Below the pieces are notes generated by a model that was not told the origin of the DNA, did not search any database, and saw only the letters and a list, made by a program, of their open reading frames with translations. Below are positions 49,567 to 57,420 of a DNA stretch of 64,000 nucleotides, in pieces (position 1 is the stretch's first letter; the number at the start of each line of letters is the position of its first letter). The translations under genes and the position numbers were made by a program. The stretch is from NCBI GenBank assembly GCA_042854365.1, contig AP031437.1:620001-684000 (forward strand), in the 5' to 3' direction. Origin of the DNA: Anaeromassilibacillus sp001305115. GTDB lineage: Bacteria > Bacillota > Clostridia > Oscillospirales > Acutalibacteraceae.

Positions 49567-50337
49567 TTAGCCCAAGGTAGCAGCCTTGACAATCTCCGCG
49601 AAATCTGCGGGTTTCAGGGAAGCGCCGCCGATCAGGCCGCCGTCTACATCGGGCTGTGCCAAAAGCTCGGCTGCATTCTTGGCGTTCATGGACCCACCGT
49701 ACTGAATGGTCATGCCGTTTGCAGCTGCCTCGTCGTAGAGGCCCTTCACGGTTTCACGGATGATCGCGCAGACCTCGTTGGCCTGTTCTGCGGTTGCAGT
49801 TTTGCCGGTTCCGATTGCCCAGACCGGTTCATATGCAATAATCACGCGGGAGAGCTCGTCCTTGCTCACACCTTGCAGAGCGATTTTGGTCTGCATTGCA
49901 ACCAACTCTGCAGTGATGCCCTGCTCGCGCTGTTCCAAGTACTCGCCGACACAGAGAATCACGGTCAAACCATTGTCCAAAGCGGCGCGTACGCGCTTAT
50001 TAACGGTGACATCCGTCTCGCCAAAATAAGTACGGCGCTCGCTGTGACCGATGATGACATATTTCACACCCATTGCGGTCAACATATTTGCAGAAATTTC
50101 TCCCGTATAAGCGCCGGAAGCTTCCCAGTGGCAGTTTTCTGCGCCTACACCGATGTTGGTGCCAGCGGTTGCCTCCAAAGCGGCGGCAAGATCCACATAC
50201 GGAACGCAAACGACCACATCGCAACCCGCATCAGCGACCAGAGGCTTGATAGCTTCGATCAGCTCTTTTGCCTCAGCAGGGGTCTTGTTCATCTTCCAGT
50301 TGCCGGCGATGACGGCTTTTCTCAGTGCTTTGTTCAT
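49567..50337 (-). CDS. tpiA: Triosephosphate isomerase
   Basis: A 256-residue TIM-barrel enzyme. The N-terminal GNWKMNKTPAEA holds the catalytic Asn/Lys, VIIGHSERRTYFGETD (residues ~96-111) the His, IIAYEPVWAIGTGKTAT (~165-181) the catalytic Glu and flexible loop 6, and YGGSMNAKNAAEL the phosphate-binding loop. It interconverts dihydroxyacetone phosphate and glyceraldehyde 3-phosphate. Spaced ~40 bases from gpmI and ~120 bases from pgk in the same direction, all in one operon. Confidence 0.98.
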   Translation of the reverse strand: MNKALRKAVIAGNWKMNKTPAEAKELIEAIKPLVADAGCDVVVCVPYVDLAAALEATAGTNIGVGAENCHWEASGAYTGEISANMLTAMGVKYVIIGHSERRTYFGETDVTVNKRVRAALDNGLTVILCVGEYLEQREQGITAELVAMQTKIALQGVSKDELSRVIIAYEPVWAIGTGKTATAEQANEVCAIIRETVKGLYDEAAANGMTIQYGGSMNAKNAAELLAQPDVDGGLIGGASLKPADFAEIVKAATLG

Positions 50338-50454
50338 GGATGTCTATCTCCTTTTATATGATAGTCAAAAAAGAAACCTCCGGAGGGGGCCGCACAGCCG
50401 GAACATAGCGTCCCGGGCAGGCGGGAATCCCCGCCGAAGGCGCGGATGCTCAAA

Positions 50455-51651
50455 TTAGTCCTTATCGTTCAAGCAGGCAATGCCCGGGAGAACCTTGCCC
50501 TCCAGGAACTCGAGGGAAGCGCCGCCGCCTGTGGAGATATGGGTCATCTTATCCGCGAAGCCGAGCTTCTCGACTGCAGCAGCAGAATCGCCGCCACCAA
50601 TGATGGAAATCGCGCCACTCTCTGCAACGGCTCTTGCAACAGCGATTGTGCCCTCAGCAAAAGCTTCCCATTCGGAAACACCCATCGGGCCATTCCATAC
50701 CACCGTGCCAGCTCCCTTGACAGCCTCTGTGAACAGCTCGCGTGTCTTGGGGCCAATGTCCAGGCCCATCCAGCCGTCCGGAATGCGATCGGAATCGACA
50801 AGCTTGTGCTCGGTGTCGGGTTTATATTCCAAGCCGACAATATTGTCCACCGGAATCAGGAACTTGACGCCCTTTTCCTTGGCCTTCGCCATCGTATCCT
50901 TCGCGAGTTCGACCTTGTCGCTCTCACAGATGGAAGTGCCGATGGAATAACCCAGAGCATTCATGAAGGTGTAGGCCATGCCGCCACCGATGATGAGGGT
51001 GTCCACCTTGTCCAGCAGGTTGGTGATTACGCCGATCTTATCGGAAACCTTCGCGCCGCCCAGAATAGCGACAAACGGGCGCTTCGGCTCGGTGAGCGCG
51101 CCGCCCATGATGGTGATTTCCTTCTGAATCAGATAGCCGCAGACAGCCGGCAGGTAGTCGGCAACGCCAGCGGTGGAAGCATGCGCACGGTGCGCTGTAC
51201 CGAATGCGTCATTGACATAAATTTCCGCCAAGGAAGCAAGATCCTTTGCAAAAGCCGGATCGTTCTTTTCTTCTTCTTTGTGGAAGCGGACGTTTTCGAT
51301 CATCTCGACTTCGCCGTCCTTCAGGGAAGCAGCGATGCTCTTTGCGCTCTCGCCAACAACATCCTTTGCCATTTTGACTTCCTGACCAAGTGCCTTGGAA
51401 AGATATTCCGCAACCGGGGCCAGGGAATACTTCATGTTGAACTCACCCTTCGGGCGGCCCAGATGGGAGCAGAGGATCACCTTTGCCTTATGGTCAACCA
51501 GATATTTGATGGTCTTCATAGCCTCGTTGATGCGCTTGGGATCGGTGATATTGCCCTCTGCATCAAAGGGGACGTTAAAGTCGCAGCGGACGAGGACTCT
51601 CTTGCCCGCTACGTCGATGTCTTCGACAGTTTTTTTATTGAGGTAATTCAT
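50455..51651 (-). CDS. pgk: Phosphoglycerate kinase
   Basis: A 398-residue two-domain kinase. RVLVRCDFNVPFDAEG (residues ~18-33) and ILCSHLGRPKGEFNMKYSLA (~58-77) form the 3-phosphoglycerate site. ILGGAKVSDKIGVI (~196), VWNGPMGVSEWEAFAEGT (~325) and IIGGGDSAAAVEK (~353) bind ATP. It makes ATP from 1,3-bisphosphoglycerate. It is the first gene of the operon and has its own clear promoter upstream. gap is not in the window. Confidence 0.98.
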   Translation of the reverse strand: MNYLNKKTVEDIDVAGKRVLVRCDFNVPFDAEGNITDPKRINEAMKTIKYLVDHKAKVILCSHLGRPKGEFNMKYSLAPVAEYLSKALGQEVKMAKDVVGESAKSIAASLKDGEVEMIENVRFHKEEEKNDPAFAKDLASLAEIYVNDAFGTAHRAHASTAGVADYLPAVCGYLIQKEITIMGGALTEPKRPFVAILGGAKVSDKIGVITNLLDKVDTLIIGGGMAYTFMNALGYSIGTSICESDKVELAKDTMAKAKEKGVKFLIPVDNIVGLEYKPDTEHKLVDSDRIPDGWMGLDIGPKTRELFTEAVKGAGTVVWNGPMGVSEWEAFAEGTIAVARAVAESGAISIIGGGDSAAAVEKLGFADKMTHISTGGGASLEFLEGKVLPGIACLNDKD

Positions 51652-51703
51652 AACGTTTGCGCTCCTTTATTTGAATTTTCAGAGTCTCCTACGCTTGTTT
51701 TTC

Positions 51704-51732
51704 AGTATACAATAAATGGGAATTATTTTCAA
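51704..51732 (-). promoter_or_regulatory. pgk: Promoter of the pgk-tpiA-gpmI operon
   Basis: On the minus strand TTGAAA (51727-51732) and TATACT (51704-51709) with 17 bases between, ~55 bases before the start codon. Confidence 0.75.
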
Positions 51733-51784
51733 GAGAGAAGGCCTGATTTTTGCGGGGTGTACAGCCGTTTTCCGGCGCCTTTTG

Positions 51785-52288
51785 TCAATCCCACGAGAGG
51801 CGGTGCAGCTGCCCCGCGCACAGGAGATTTGGATAATTCCACTGCCGCAATACTTCATAGACGCCTATCGCTACAGAATTCGAAAGGTTTAGACTGCGCG
51901 CGTCCGGGTTGTTCAGCATAGGGATACGTACGCAGGATTCCGGGTGCTGCAAAAGAAGCTCTTCCGGCAGACCGGCGGTTTCCTTGCCAAAGACCAGATA
52001 ACAGCCGTCTGGGTATGAAATATTGGAATGGATGTGCTGTGCCTTTGTGGAAAAATAGAAGAAATTGCCGCTGTTTTGGCTGAAAAAATCGGAAAGACTA
52101 TCGTAATAGGTGATGTCCAAAAGATGCCAGTAGTCCAGACCCGCACGCTTGAGCTTTCGGTCGTCAATTTTGAACCCCATGGGCCCGACCAGGTGCAGCC
52201 GAGCGCCGGTTGCAGCACAAGTGCGTGCAATGTTGCCGGTATTCTGCGGTATTTCTGGTTCGACCAGTACAATGTTCAGTGTTGCCAT
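51785..52288 (-). CDS. trmL: tRNA (cytidine/uridine-34-2'-O)-methyltransferase TrmL
   Basis: A 167-residue SPOUT methyltransferase. VEPEIPQNTGNIARTCAATG (residues ~10-29), HLVGPMGF (~32), YLVFGKETAGLP (~100-111) and RIPMLNNPDARSLNLSNSVA (~122-141) are the conserved motifs forming the trefoil-knot SAM site. It methylates the wobble base of tRNA-Leu in the cytoplasm. A single-gene unit transcribed in the same direction as pgk. Confidence 0.94.
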   Translation of the reverse strand: MATLNIVLVEPEIPQNTGNIARTCAATGARLHLVGPMGFKIDDRKLKRAGLDYWHLLDITYYDSLSDFFSQNSGNFFYFSTKAQHIHSNISYPDGCYLVFGKETAGLPEELLLQHPESCVRIPMLNNPDARSLNLSNSVAIGVYEVLRQWNYPNLLCAGQLHRLSWD

Positions 52289-52432
52289 GTGTAATTCTCC
52301 CCCGGGATATGCCCGATTTCAGTTTTGTTTTTATGCATGGCCATTATACCATCAATCGCCGAAAATCTCAAAATTATGTAGAAAATCCGGAAGCAAACGG
52401 AACCGATATTCAACCGCAAGGAGGGGAAAATA

Positions 52433-52678
52433 ATGCGGGGAAACTCCCTGATCGAATTATTGGAAAAATGGAATGCAATTTGGAGGTCGTATATGATGTA
52501 TAAGGAAACGATGGGCTTTGTCAAAGGAATCGGCGCAGGCATTGTAGCCAGTGTTGCCGTAGCAGCAGTAGGTAGCCAGATGATGAAGAACAACCGCCAC
52601 CTGCGCCGGGACGCACACCGCGCTATGCACGCAGTCGGCAATGCGATGCAAAATGTAGAACACATGTTCAAGGCGTAA
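52433..52678 (+). CDS. Small Gly/Ala-rich single-span protein (YtxH-like), 61 or 81 aa
   Basis: A short protein with a hydrophobic GxxxG-rich segment (GFVKGIGAGIVASVAVAAVG) followed by a basic amphipathic tail (RRDAHRAMHAVGNAMQNVEHMF). Two starts are plausible: ATG at 52433 with AAGGAGGGG seven bases upstream (81 residues), or ATG at 52493 with TTGGAGG (61 residues, beginning at the conserved-looking core). The second fits similar clostridial proteins; the first has the stronger ribosome-binding site, and the stretch between may be a translated leader. Function unknown. Confidence 0.6.
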   Translation: MRGNSLIELLEKWNAIWRSYMMYKETMGFVKGIGAGIVASVAVAAVGSQMMKNNRHLRRDAHRAMHAVGNAMQNVEHMFKA

Positions 52679-52764
52679 GAATGGTATTCCATGCATAAAA
52701 GTACCTTTGATTTACTTTGTAAAGTTTGGAATGGAATTTCTTACAGCGCATGAACACAAAGTGG

Positions 52765-52900
52765 AAAGAGGGTGTCCCCAAACTGCGAATGGTTCGATTC
52801 AAAGGAAGGGGACATCCTCTTTCTATTTAAAAATGTTTGAATTTCTAAAAGAAGAGGGTATCCTCAAGTCATTTTGTGACTTTTGGGACACCCTCTTCTT
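52765..52900 (+). repeat. Dispersed double-hairpin repeat, copy C
   Basis: Same ~137-bp unit as copies A and B: AAAGAGGGTGTCCCC, GATTCAAAGGAAGGGGACATCC, TTTCTAAAAGAAGAGGG and the closing TTTTGGGACACCCTCTT. The arms show compensatory differences (GACATCC opposite GGTGTCC) that keep the stems paired. It lies between the small protein and the convergent GNAT gene. Confidence 0.9.
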
Positions 52901-52926
52901 CCTTGTTTAGATTGTTGGGACTGCTT

Positions 52927-53712
52927 TTAAACAGAAGTGGATACCCGATAGGCTTTGTACTCCCGATGAAAATGGTAGCCCAACTTTTGAGCCAGGGAGA
53001 GGGATTCCCGATTGGCCGCATCCCAGCTGGGATAGAGCCCTCGCCGTATGCACTCTAAAATCAATGTAGCAGCACATGCAGTTGCCAATCCTTTGCGCCG
53101 GTATGACGGTTTTGTATCAATCTCTACCTCAATTCCACCTTTATAATAGGAATGGGAAGTAGCGCCACACACAAGTTGGTTTCCATCGTAGGCGGCGATT
53201 CCTATTCCGTGTTCCTGGAAAGCGGAATACGTGGGAAACCAGGCGCAGAGATGGGAGGACCACTCCTCCTTTTGGCTCGTTAAATAGGTGGAGAGATCAA
53301 AGGGAGAGATTCGATAGTTTCCCTGAGGCGGCACAGCTTGGCGTTGCAAAGTATCCAGATGAAAGGCCGTGGCTTCTTTGTAAAGGGAATATCTTTGCAC
53401 GGGGAATTGTTTTCCAGTATGTACATGTTCTATTACGGGCTCCCAAATTGTTTGAAGAGGAATGATGTAGCACCATGGGTGAGAATAACCGTCGGGTAGA
53501 ACAGCGGCTAATTCTTCTGCTACGGGTGAATCAGGGTTTCCGGACAGAAAACAAAAGTCGGTGGTACAAATTTTGGCTGCGGTTGGTGCTTCCAGGCGGT
53601 CTGCCCAGGCATCTCCCATACATCCTTCCAAACAGGAACGAATCAGCGTATGATCCGAGGCGGAGAACAGCGGGGCAATACAGTGCATTTTATCTTTGGG
53701 AACTTGAATCAT
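52927..53712 (-). CDS. GNAT acetyltransferase (PF12746-like)
   Basis: A 261-residue protein. The C-terminal half is a GNAT fold with the acetyl-CoA loop RRKGLATACAATLILEC (residues ~216-232) and the closing WDAANRESLSLAQKLGYHFH (~238-257). The N-terminal ~120 residues are a separate domain, as in the GNAT_acetyltran family that includes zwittermicin-resistance-like proteins. The start at 53712 is used because GGGAGG is 6 bases upstream; a second ATG directly before it is closer than ideal. Substrate unknown. Confidence 0.85.
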   Translation of the reverse strand: MIQVPKDKMHCIAPLFSASDHTLIRSCLEGCMGDAWADRLEAPTAAKICTTDFCFLSGNPDSPVAEELAAVLPDGYSHPWCYIIPLQTIWEPVIEHVHTGKQFPVQRYSLYKEATAFHLDTLQRQAVPPQGNYRISPFDLSTYLTSQKEEWSSHLCAWFPTYSAFQEHGIGIAAYDGNQLVCGATSHSYYKGGIEVEIDTKPSYRRKGLATACAATLILECIRRGLYPSWDAANRESLSLAQKLGYHFHREYKAYRVSTSV

Positions 53713-53907
53713 CATAAACCTCCCAATCAAATAGATTTCTTTAACAGAATATGTAAAACGCCGCTGTTTGGAACGCCCAAAAAAACATCAGAAAGAAAAA
53801 GATCGTGAGATACTCTGGGACCAAGAAAACAAAAGGAATACCATTGTAATCGTCAGATCCGCTTTTATGGGAGAGAAAAGACGCCTTCCATGATCCCGCA
53901 GAACGCC

Positions 53908-53936
53908 TTGCGGAACCGCTGCGAAACCTGTATAAT
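53908..53936 (+). promoter_or_regulatory. Predicted promoter of the MORN-MBL gene pair
   Basis: TTGCGG (53908-53913) and a perfect TATAAT (53931-53936) with 17 bases between, ~65 bases before the MORN gene start. Confidence 0.6.
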
Positions 53937-53999
53937 AACCTTAACTTCACCTTTATATAAATGGAAAGTAGACACTTTCCCGTCAAGGAAGGACAAACT

Positions 54000-55742
54000 A
54001 TGCAAAGCGAAACAGACATCCTTTATTATGCCGTTTACCACAGGGACTACGATGGACCATCTGCCAAGCCGTCTCTGCTGAGTTTGGCACGACAGGAATA
54101 TTTTACGCAGGGCAAGGCCGTATCTGTACGGGAAGAACATTTGGATTCCGGTAGGAAAGCAGTATATCGGGGTAAATTGAGCAGGCATCATTTTACGTGG
54201 ACTGTCAAGTGCGATGGGAAGCTTATTCAGCAGGCCTTCCGAGGTGAGCGTGGATATGAGCTGGTCCATTTTGATGAGCGCGGAGAACCTACCAGCAAGG
54301 CACGGTTTTCGTTGGACTTGTGCTGGCAGGGGACGGCCTATTATATGAATGGCCGCAGAGACCAACTTCCAGTTGCTATTTTGTCGCCGGTCAGTGGGGG
54401 GATACTTCTGACGGAGTGGAATCCGGACAGCGGCAAATACAACCGGGTTCTGCTGGTTCCCTGCCTTTTGCGACGGGGGAGTGCAGAACAAAGTTTGGCG
54501 AATACTCGGTTAGGGGAACCGCGTATATGGGCGGAAACCTCTCAAGGGGACTTTTGTTATTGTACGGAGGAAGAGGCGGCTCTACGTACTTCATTGATGG
54601 AAGGCCCGGCCGGGGTGGTCCCAGAGGATCTTGTTTTTCGTCCGGAAACCTCCGATTCTATTGAGGAGGAGGAGCCGTTCTTTGCGGGTTTTTCCTATAT
54701 TGCCAACGACTCCGAGCCGGAGGAGATGGAGGGCTTGCAGGATTTCTCCGGGGAAAGTCCTGCGGAGGAACAACAAGCGGAGGCATCGATGGTGGAGACT
54801 CCATCTGCGGCGTTACAGGACGATTATGCTGCGGATCATGAGCTATTTTGCGCTGGGCAGGATGCCACACATCCAAAACGATGGGGAACTGCTTGTCCCT
54901 CTGCTTTTGGAACACATGGGGAGCACGATGCCCAAGACGAGACGTTTCCTCTCCCTGTATTGAATTCAGGACTTTCCCAGCTCTTAAAGCTGGTGCAGGC
55001 GGAACTGAAAGCGCAAGAGCAAAAGGAGCAAGAGGCGCCTATACCGGATCAGACTTCCGCAGAGGATGCTTTTGAAGAGGTGATGCGCCCTCCGCACGCG
55101 GAACGATATGCGGTGGCAGCAAAAAACCGGCACGGAATCGTGGTCCATGCACCGGAGCTGAAGCCAAAATCTTTAAAAGGAATGGAGAATACATCCAGCG
55201 GGGAGAAAAAGCCCGCTGCAATACCGGTCAAACGAATCATCATTAGCTCAGAAGAAAGTTATGCTTATTTTGGCGAATTGCTAAACGGTATGCGCGAAGG
55301 AGACGGACGCACGGAAATGTCGAACGGGCATACGGCATATGAAGGAGGTTACCACGAGGACAAACGCGACGGATTTGGAACCTATTATTATAAGTCTGGG
55401 AAGCTTTGTTATGTGGGGCATTGGAAGGACAACCTGCGCCATGGATCGGGAATCTCGTTCAATTCCCGGGATGGTTCTATTTTTGTTGGAAAATGGCGTG
55501 ACAATGTTCCGACCGGCAGTGGAACGGCGTTTGATGCAGAAGGAAATCTGTTGTACACGGGCGGCTGGAAGGATGGCAAGCGCGATGGACATGGAACGGA
55601 ATATCGAAATGGAGCCGTCCTCTATACAGGAGAATGGAAAGAGGACCTCCGCCATGGCCGGGGGACATTGACTTTGGAAAATGGGACGGTGATTACCGGT
55701 ATTTTTGAGAATGGGAAGGTCCAGGGCTTGGATGATATATGA
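54000..55742 (+). CDS. MORN-repeat protein with acidic linker
   Basis: A 580-residue cytoplasmic protein. The N-terminal ~215 residues form a globular domain with no recognised family. Residues ~215-410 are acidic, Glu/Pro/Ala-rich and likely disordered. The C-terminal ~165 residues hold six or so MORN repeats with the YxGxWKDNLRHGxG pattern (for example YVGHWKDNLRHGSG, YTGGWKDGKRDGHG, YTGEWKEDLRHGRG). MORN arrays bind lipids or act as protein scaffolds. ATG at 54000 is chosen because AAGGAAGGA is upstream; an in-frame ATG 39 bases earlier is unsupported. The MBL gene begins 22 bases later, so the two form an operon. Confidence 0.85.
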   Translation: MQSETDILYYAVYHRDYDGPSAKPSLLSLARQEYFTQGKAVSVREEHLDSGRKAVYRGKLSRHHFTWTVKCDGKLIQQAFRGERGYELVHFDERGEPTSKARFSLDLCWQGTAYYMNGRRDQLPVAILSPVSGGILLTEWNPDSGKYNRVLLVPCLLRRGSAEQSLANTRLGEPRIWAETSQGDFCYCTEEEAALRTSLMEGPAGVVPEDLVFRPETSDSIEEEEPFFAGFSYIANDSEPEEMEGLQDFSGESPAEEQQAEASMVETPSAALQDDYAADHELFCAGQDATHPKRWGTACPSAFGTHGEHDAQDETFPLPVLNSGLSQLLKLVQAELKAQEQKEQEAPIPDQTSAEDAFEEVMRPPHAERYAVAAKNRHGIVVHAPELKPKSLKGMENTSSGEKKPAAIPVKRIIISSEESYAYFGELLNGMREGDGRTEMSNGHTAYEGGYHEDKRDGFGTYYYKSGKLCYVGHWKDNLRHGSGISFNSRDGSIFVGKWRDNVPTGSGTAFDAEGNLLYTGGWKDGKRDGHGTEYRNGAVLYTGEWKEDLRHGRGTLTLENGTVITGIFENGKVQGLDDI

Positions 55743-55764
55743 TGGAACATGGGGGTGAGCCGTT

Positions 55765-57066
55765 ATGCAGTGGCTCGAACTACATAATGTAGAATACGGG
55801 GAGTGTATTGTCCTCGGGGGAGCCCACCACGACATTCTTATGGTGGATTGCGGCAGCATCAATCAGAAGATACGCGAGGGGAATTTGGATTTCAGCGATT
55901 ATGTAGACCCAACTTTAATGGAACGTTATTCTGCTTGCTCAGGGCGTGCGTTTTTGCTGACTCATTATCATCGGGACCATCTCTGTGGGCTCTATCAGAT
56001 GTTAGCGAAACGCGGCGGTTATTTCGACCGCATTCTGTTGCCGGTTTCCCCGGCAGATACACATGGGAGGCATTTGCTGCTGGATTTTGCGTTGTTTGTC
56101 TATGCGTTTTTGCCACGGCAAAGCGATTATGCGCAAGTCAATTTGAGTGCGCTCCGCATTTTTAGCCGGGTTGCGAAGAGCGCGGGAGCGGATCGAATCT
56201 ACCCAATTGCAGCCGGCTCCAGTTTTTTATTTGATGATGTAACCTACGATGTGCTTTGGCCGGACCGGGAGGGGTATCCTTTTTCTGACCTCTTCGCATC
56301 AGCGGTCGAACAATTGAATGTGTGTCTTGCTTCGCCGTTTTTGCCGGAGGTAGCCCAGCATTTTTTGGAGTTGAAGGCACGTTATGGGAAAGCTTATCAT
56401 CTATGTTGTCAATCCGTCCCCTTACAGGCAGAAAAGATCGCACGGCTGGATGCCCTCTTGGAACAAGTTGACCTCCTGGTTCCGGAACTGCAGCTTTTGC
56501 CAACCGCCCCGGACATTGTGCAGATTTTGACAGACCCGGCCACCACCACCGCTTATTCCGATGAACTGAACACGGCCAGCGTCATCTTTCACAACCGCCG
56601 TACCAGTGAAGCCAGTCTTGACGACATCCTTATGACGGGTGATGCGGCCCCTGAGAGTTTTGACGCCATTGCGGACCGTCTCTATCATGACTATTATATT
56701 GTAAAGGCGCCGCATCATGGAACAGCAAGTCATTGGAGCCATTGGCTTTCAGAGATAGCCGCTTCCCATATTCTCATCAGCAACGGGGAGTATCAGAAGG
56801 GTGGGAAAATTGCATCGGAATATGTGGATTTACCTGCGGTGAAACATTGTACAAACTGTGCGGCCTGTTCCTGGTATGCCTCCAGCGGTTGTTCCTGCAA
56901 TCGGGTAGCTTGCTGCTACGATTTGCCCATGGGCGCAGGACTGACCATCAAGTGTCCACGATGCCGTGAGCGGAAAGGTACCGCGCCGTGCGGAATTTAT
57001 ATTGTTTCGCACGGGGGAGAACGCGCATGTCTGTGCGATGATCTCCCGGTTCAGCCAGGCTTATAA
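55765..57066 (+). CDS. Metallo-beta-lactamase-fold hydrolase with cysteine-rich C-terminus
   Basis: A 433-residue soluble protein. The MBL motif THYHRDH gives His67, His69, Asp71 and His72. Later ligands are in LMTGDA (~291-296) and APHHGT (~314-319), the order seen in ComEC-type MBL hydrolases. The last ~85 residues carry many cysteines (HCTNCAACSW, GCSCNRVACC, KCPRCRERKG), which could bind zinc. No signal peptide or membrane span is present. GGGGGTGAG precedes the start. It probably hydrolyses a phosphodiester or similar bond; the partner MORN protein may localise it. No described system was recognised. Confidence 0.82.
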   Translation: MQWLELHNVEYGECIVLGGAHHDILMVDCGSINQKIREGNLDFSDYVDPTLMERYSACSGRAFLLTHYHRDHLCGLYQMLAKRGGYFDRILLPVSPADTHGRHLLLDFALFVYAFLPRQSDYAQVNLSALRIFSRVAKSAGADRIYPIAAGSSFLFDDVTYDVLWPDREGYPFSDLFASAVEQLNVCLASPFLPEVAQHFLELKARYGKAYHLCCQSVPLQAEKIARLDALLEQVDLLVPELQLLPTAPDIVQILTDPATTTAYSDELNTASVIFHNRRTSEASLDDILMTGDAAPESFDAIADRLYHDYYIVKAPHHGTASHWSHWLSEIAASHILISNGEYQKGGKIASEYVDLPAVKHCTNCAACSWYASSGCSCNRVACCYDLPMGAGLTIKCPRCRERKGTAPCGIYIVSHGGERACLCDDLPVQPGL

Positions 57067-57211
57067 ATCGGGAAAAGGCAAAGAAAGCGGCGTTGGCAAA
57101 ACCCTGCCAAGGCTGCCAATATTTTAGAGCAAACGCTGCCAAAACAACAAAAACCTAGGATTCATGCGGCTTTTTCGCATAAAAATCCGAAAAATATTGT
57201 GATTTCCGCAC
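57067..57211. other. Intergenic region before the surface-protein promoter
   Basis: No separate gene. It contains repeated GCCAA/TGCCAA words (57101-57140) and no obvious terminator for the MBL gene. Confidence 0.3.
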
Positions 57212-57240
57212 TTGACATTGCGAAATAAATATCTTATAAT
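57212..57240 (+). promoter_or_regulatory. Perfect consensus sigma-A promoter of the surface-protein gene
   Basis: TTGACA (57212-57217) and TATAAT (57235-57240), both perfect, exactly 17 bases apart. The transcript would have a ~175-base untranslated leader holding a GGAGGGGCCTCCC palindrome and a CATATG repeat, followed by AAGGAGG before the start codon. This predicts very high expression. Confidence 0.9.
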
Positions 57241-57420
57241 CCAAGTAACATATGAGGGACGCATATGCGGGTTGTCTTTCTAGCGCCATCTAGGAGGGGC
57301 CTCCCCCATACCGTCTTAGTCAAGGGCTAATCCTGTTAATGTCCGTGACGTTCATTATGTTCATTTCTCTTAAGGCATGCGCAAATACGCAAACCACGAT
57401 TTTTAAGGAGGACAAAAAGG

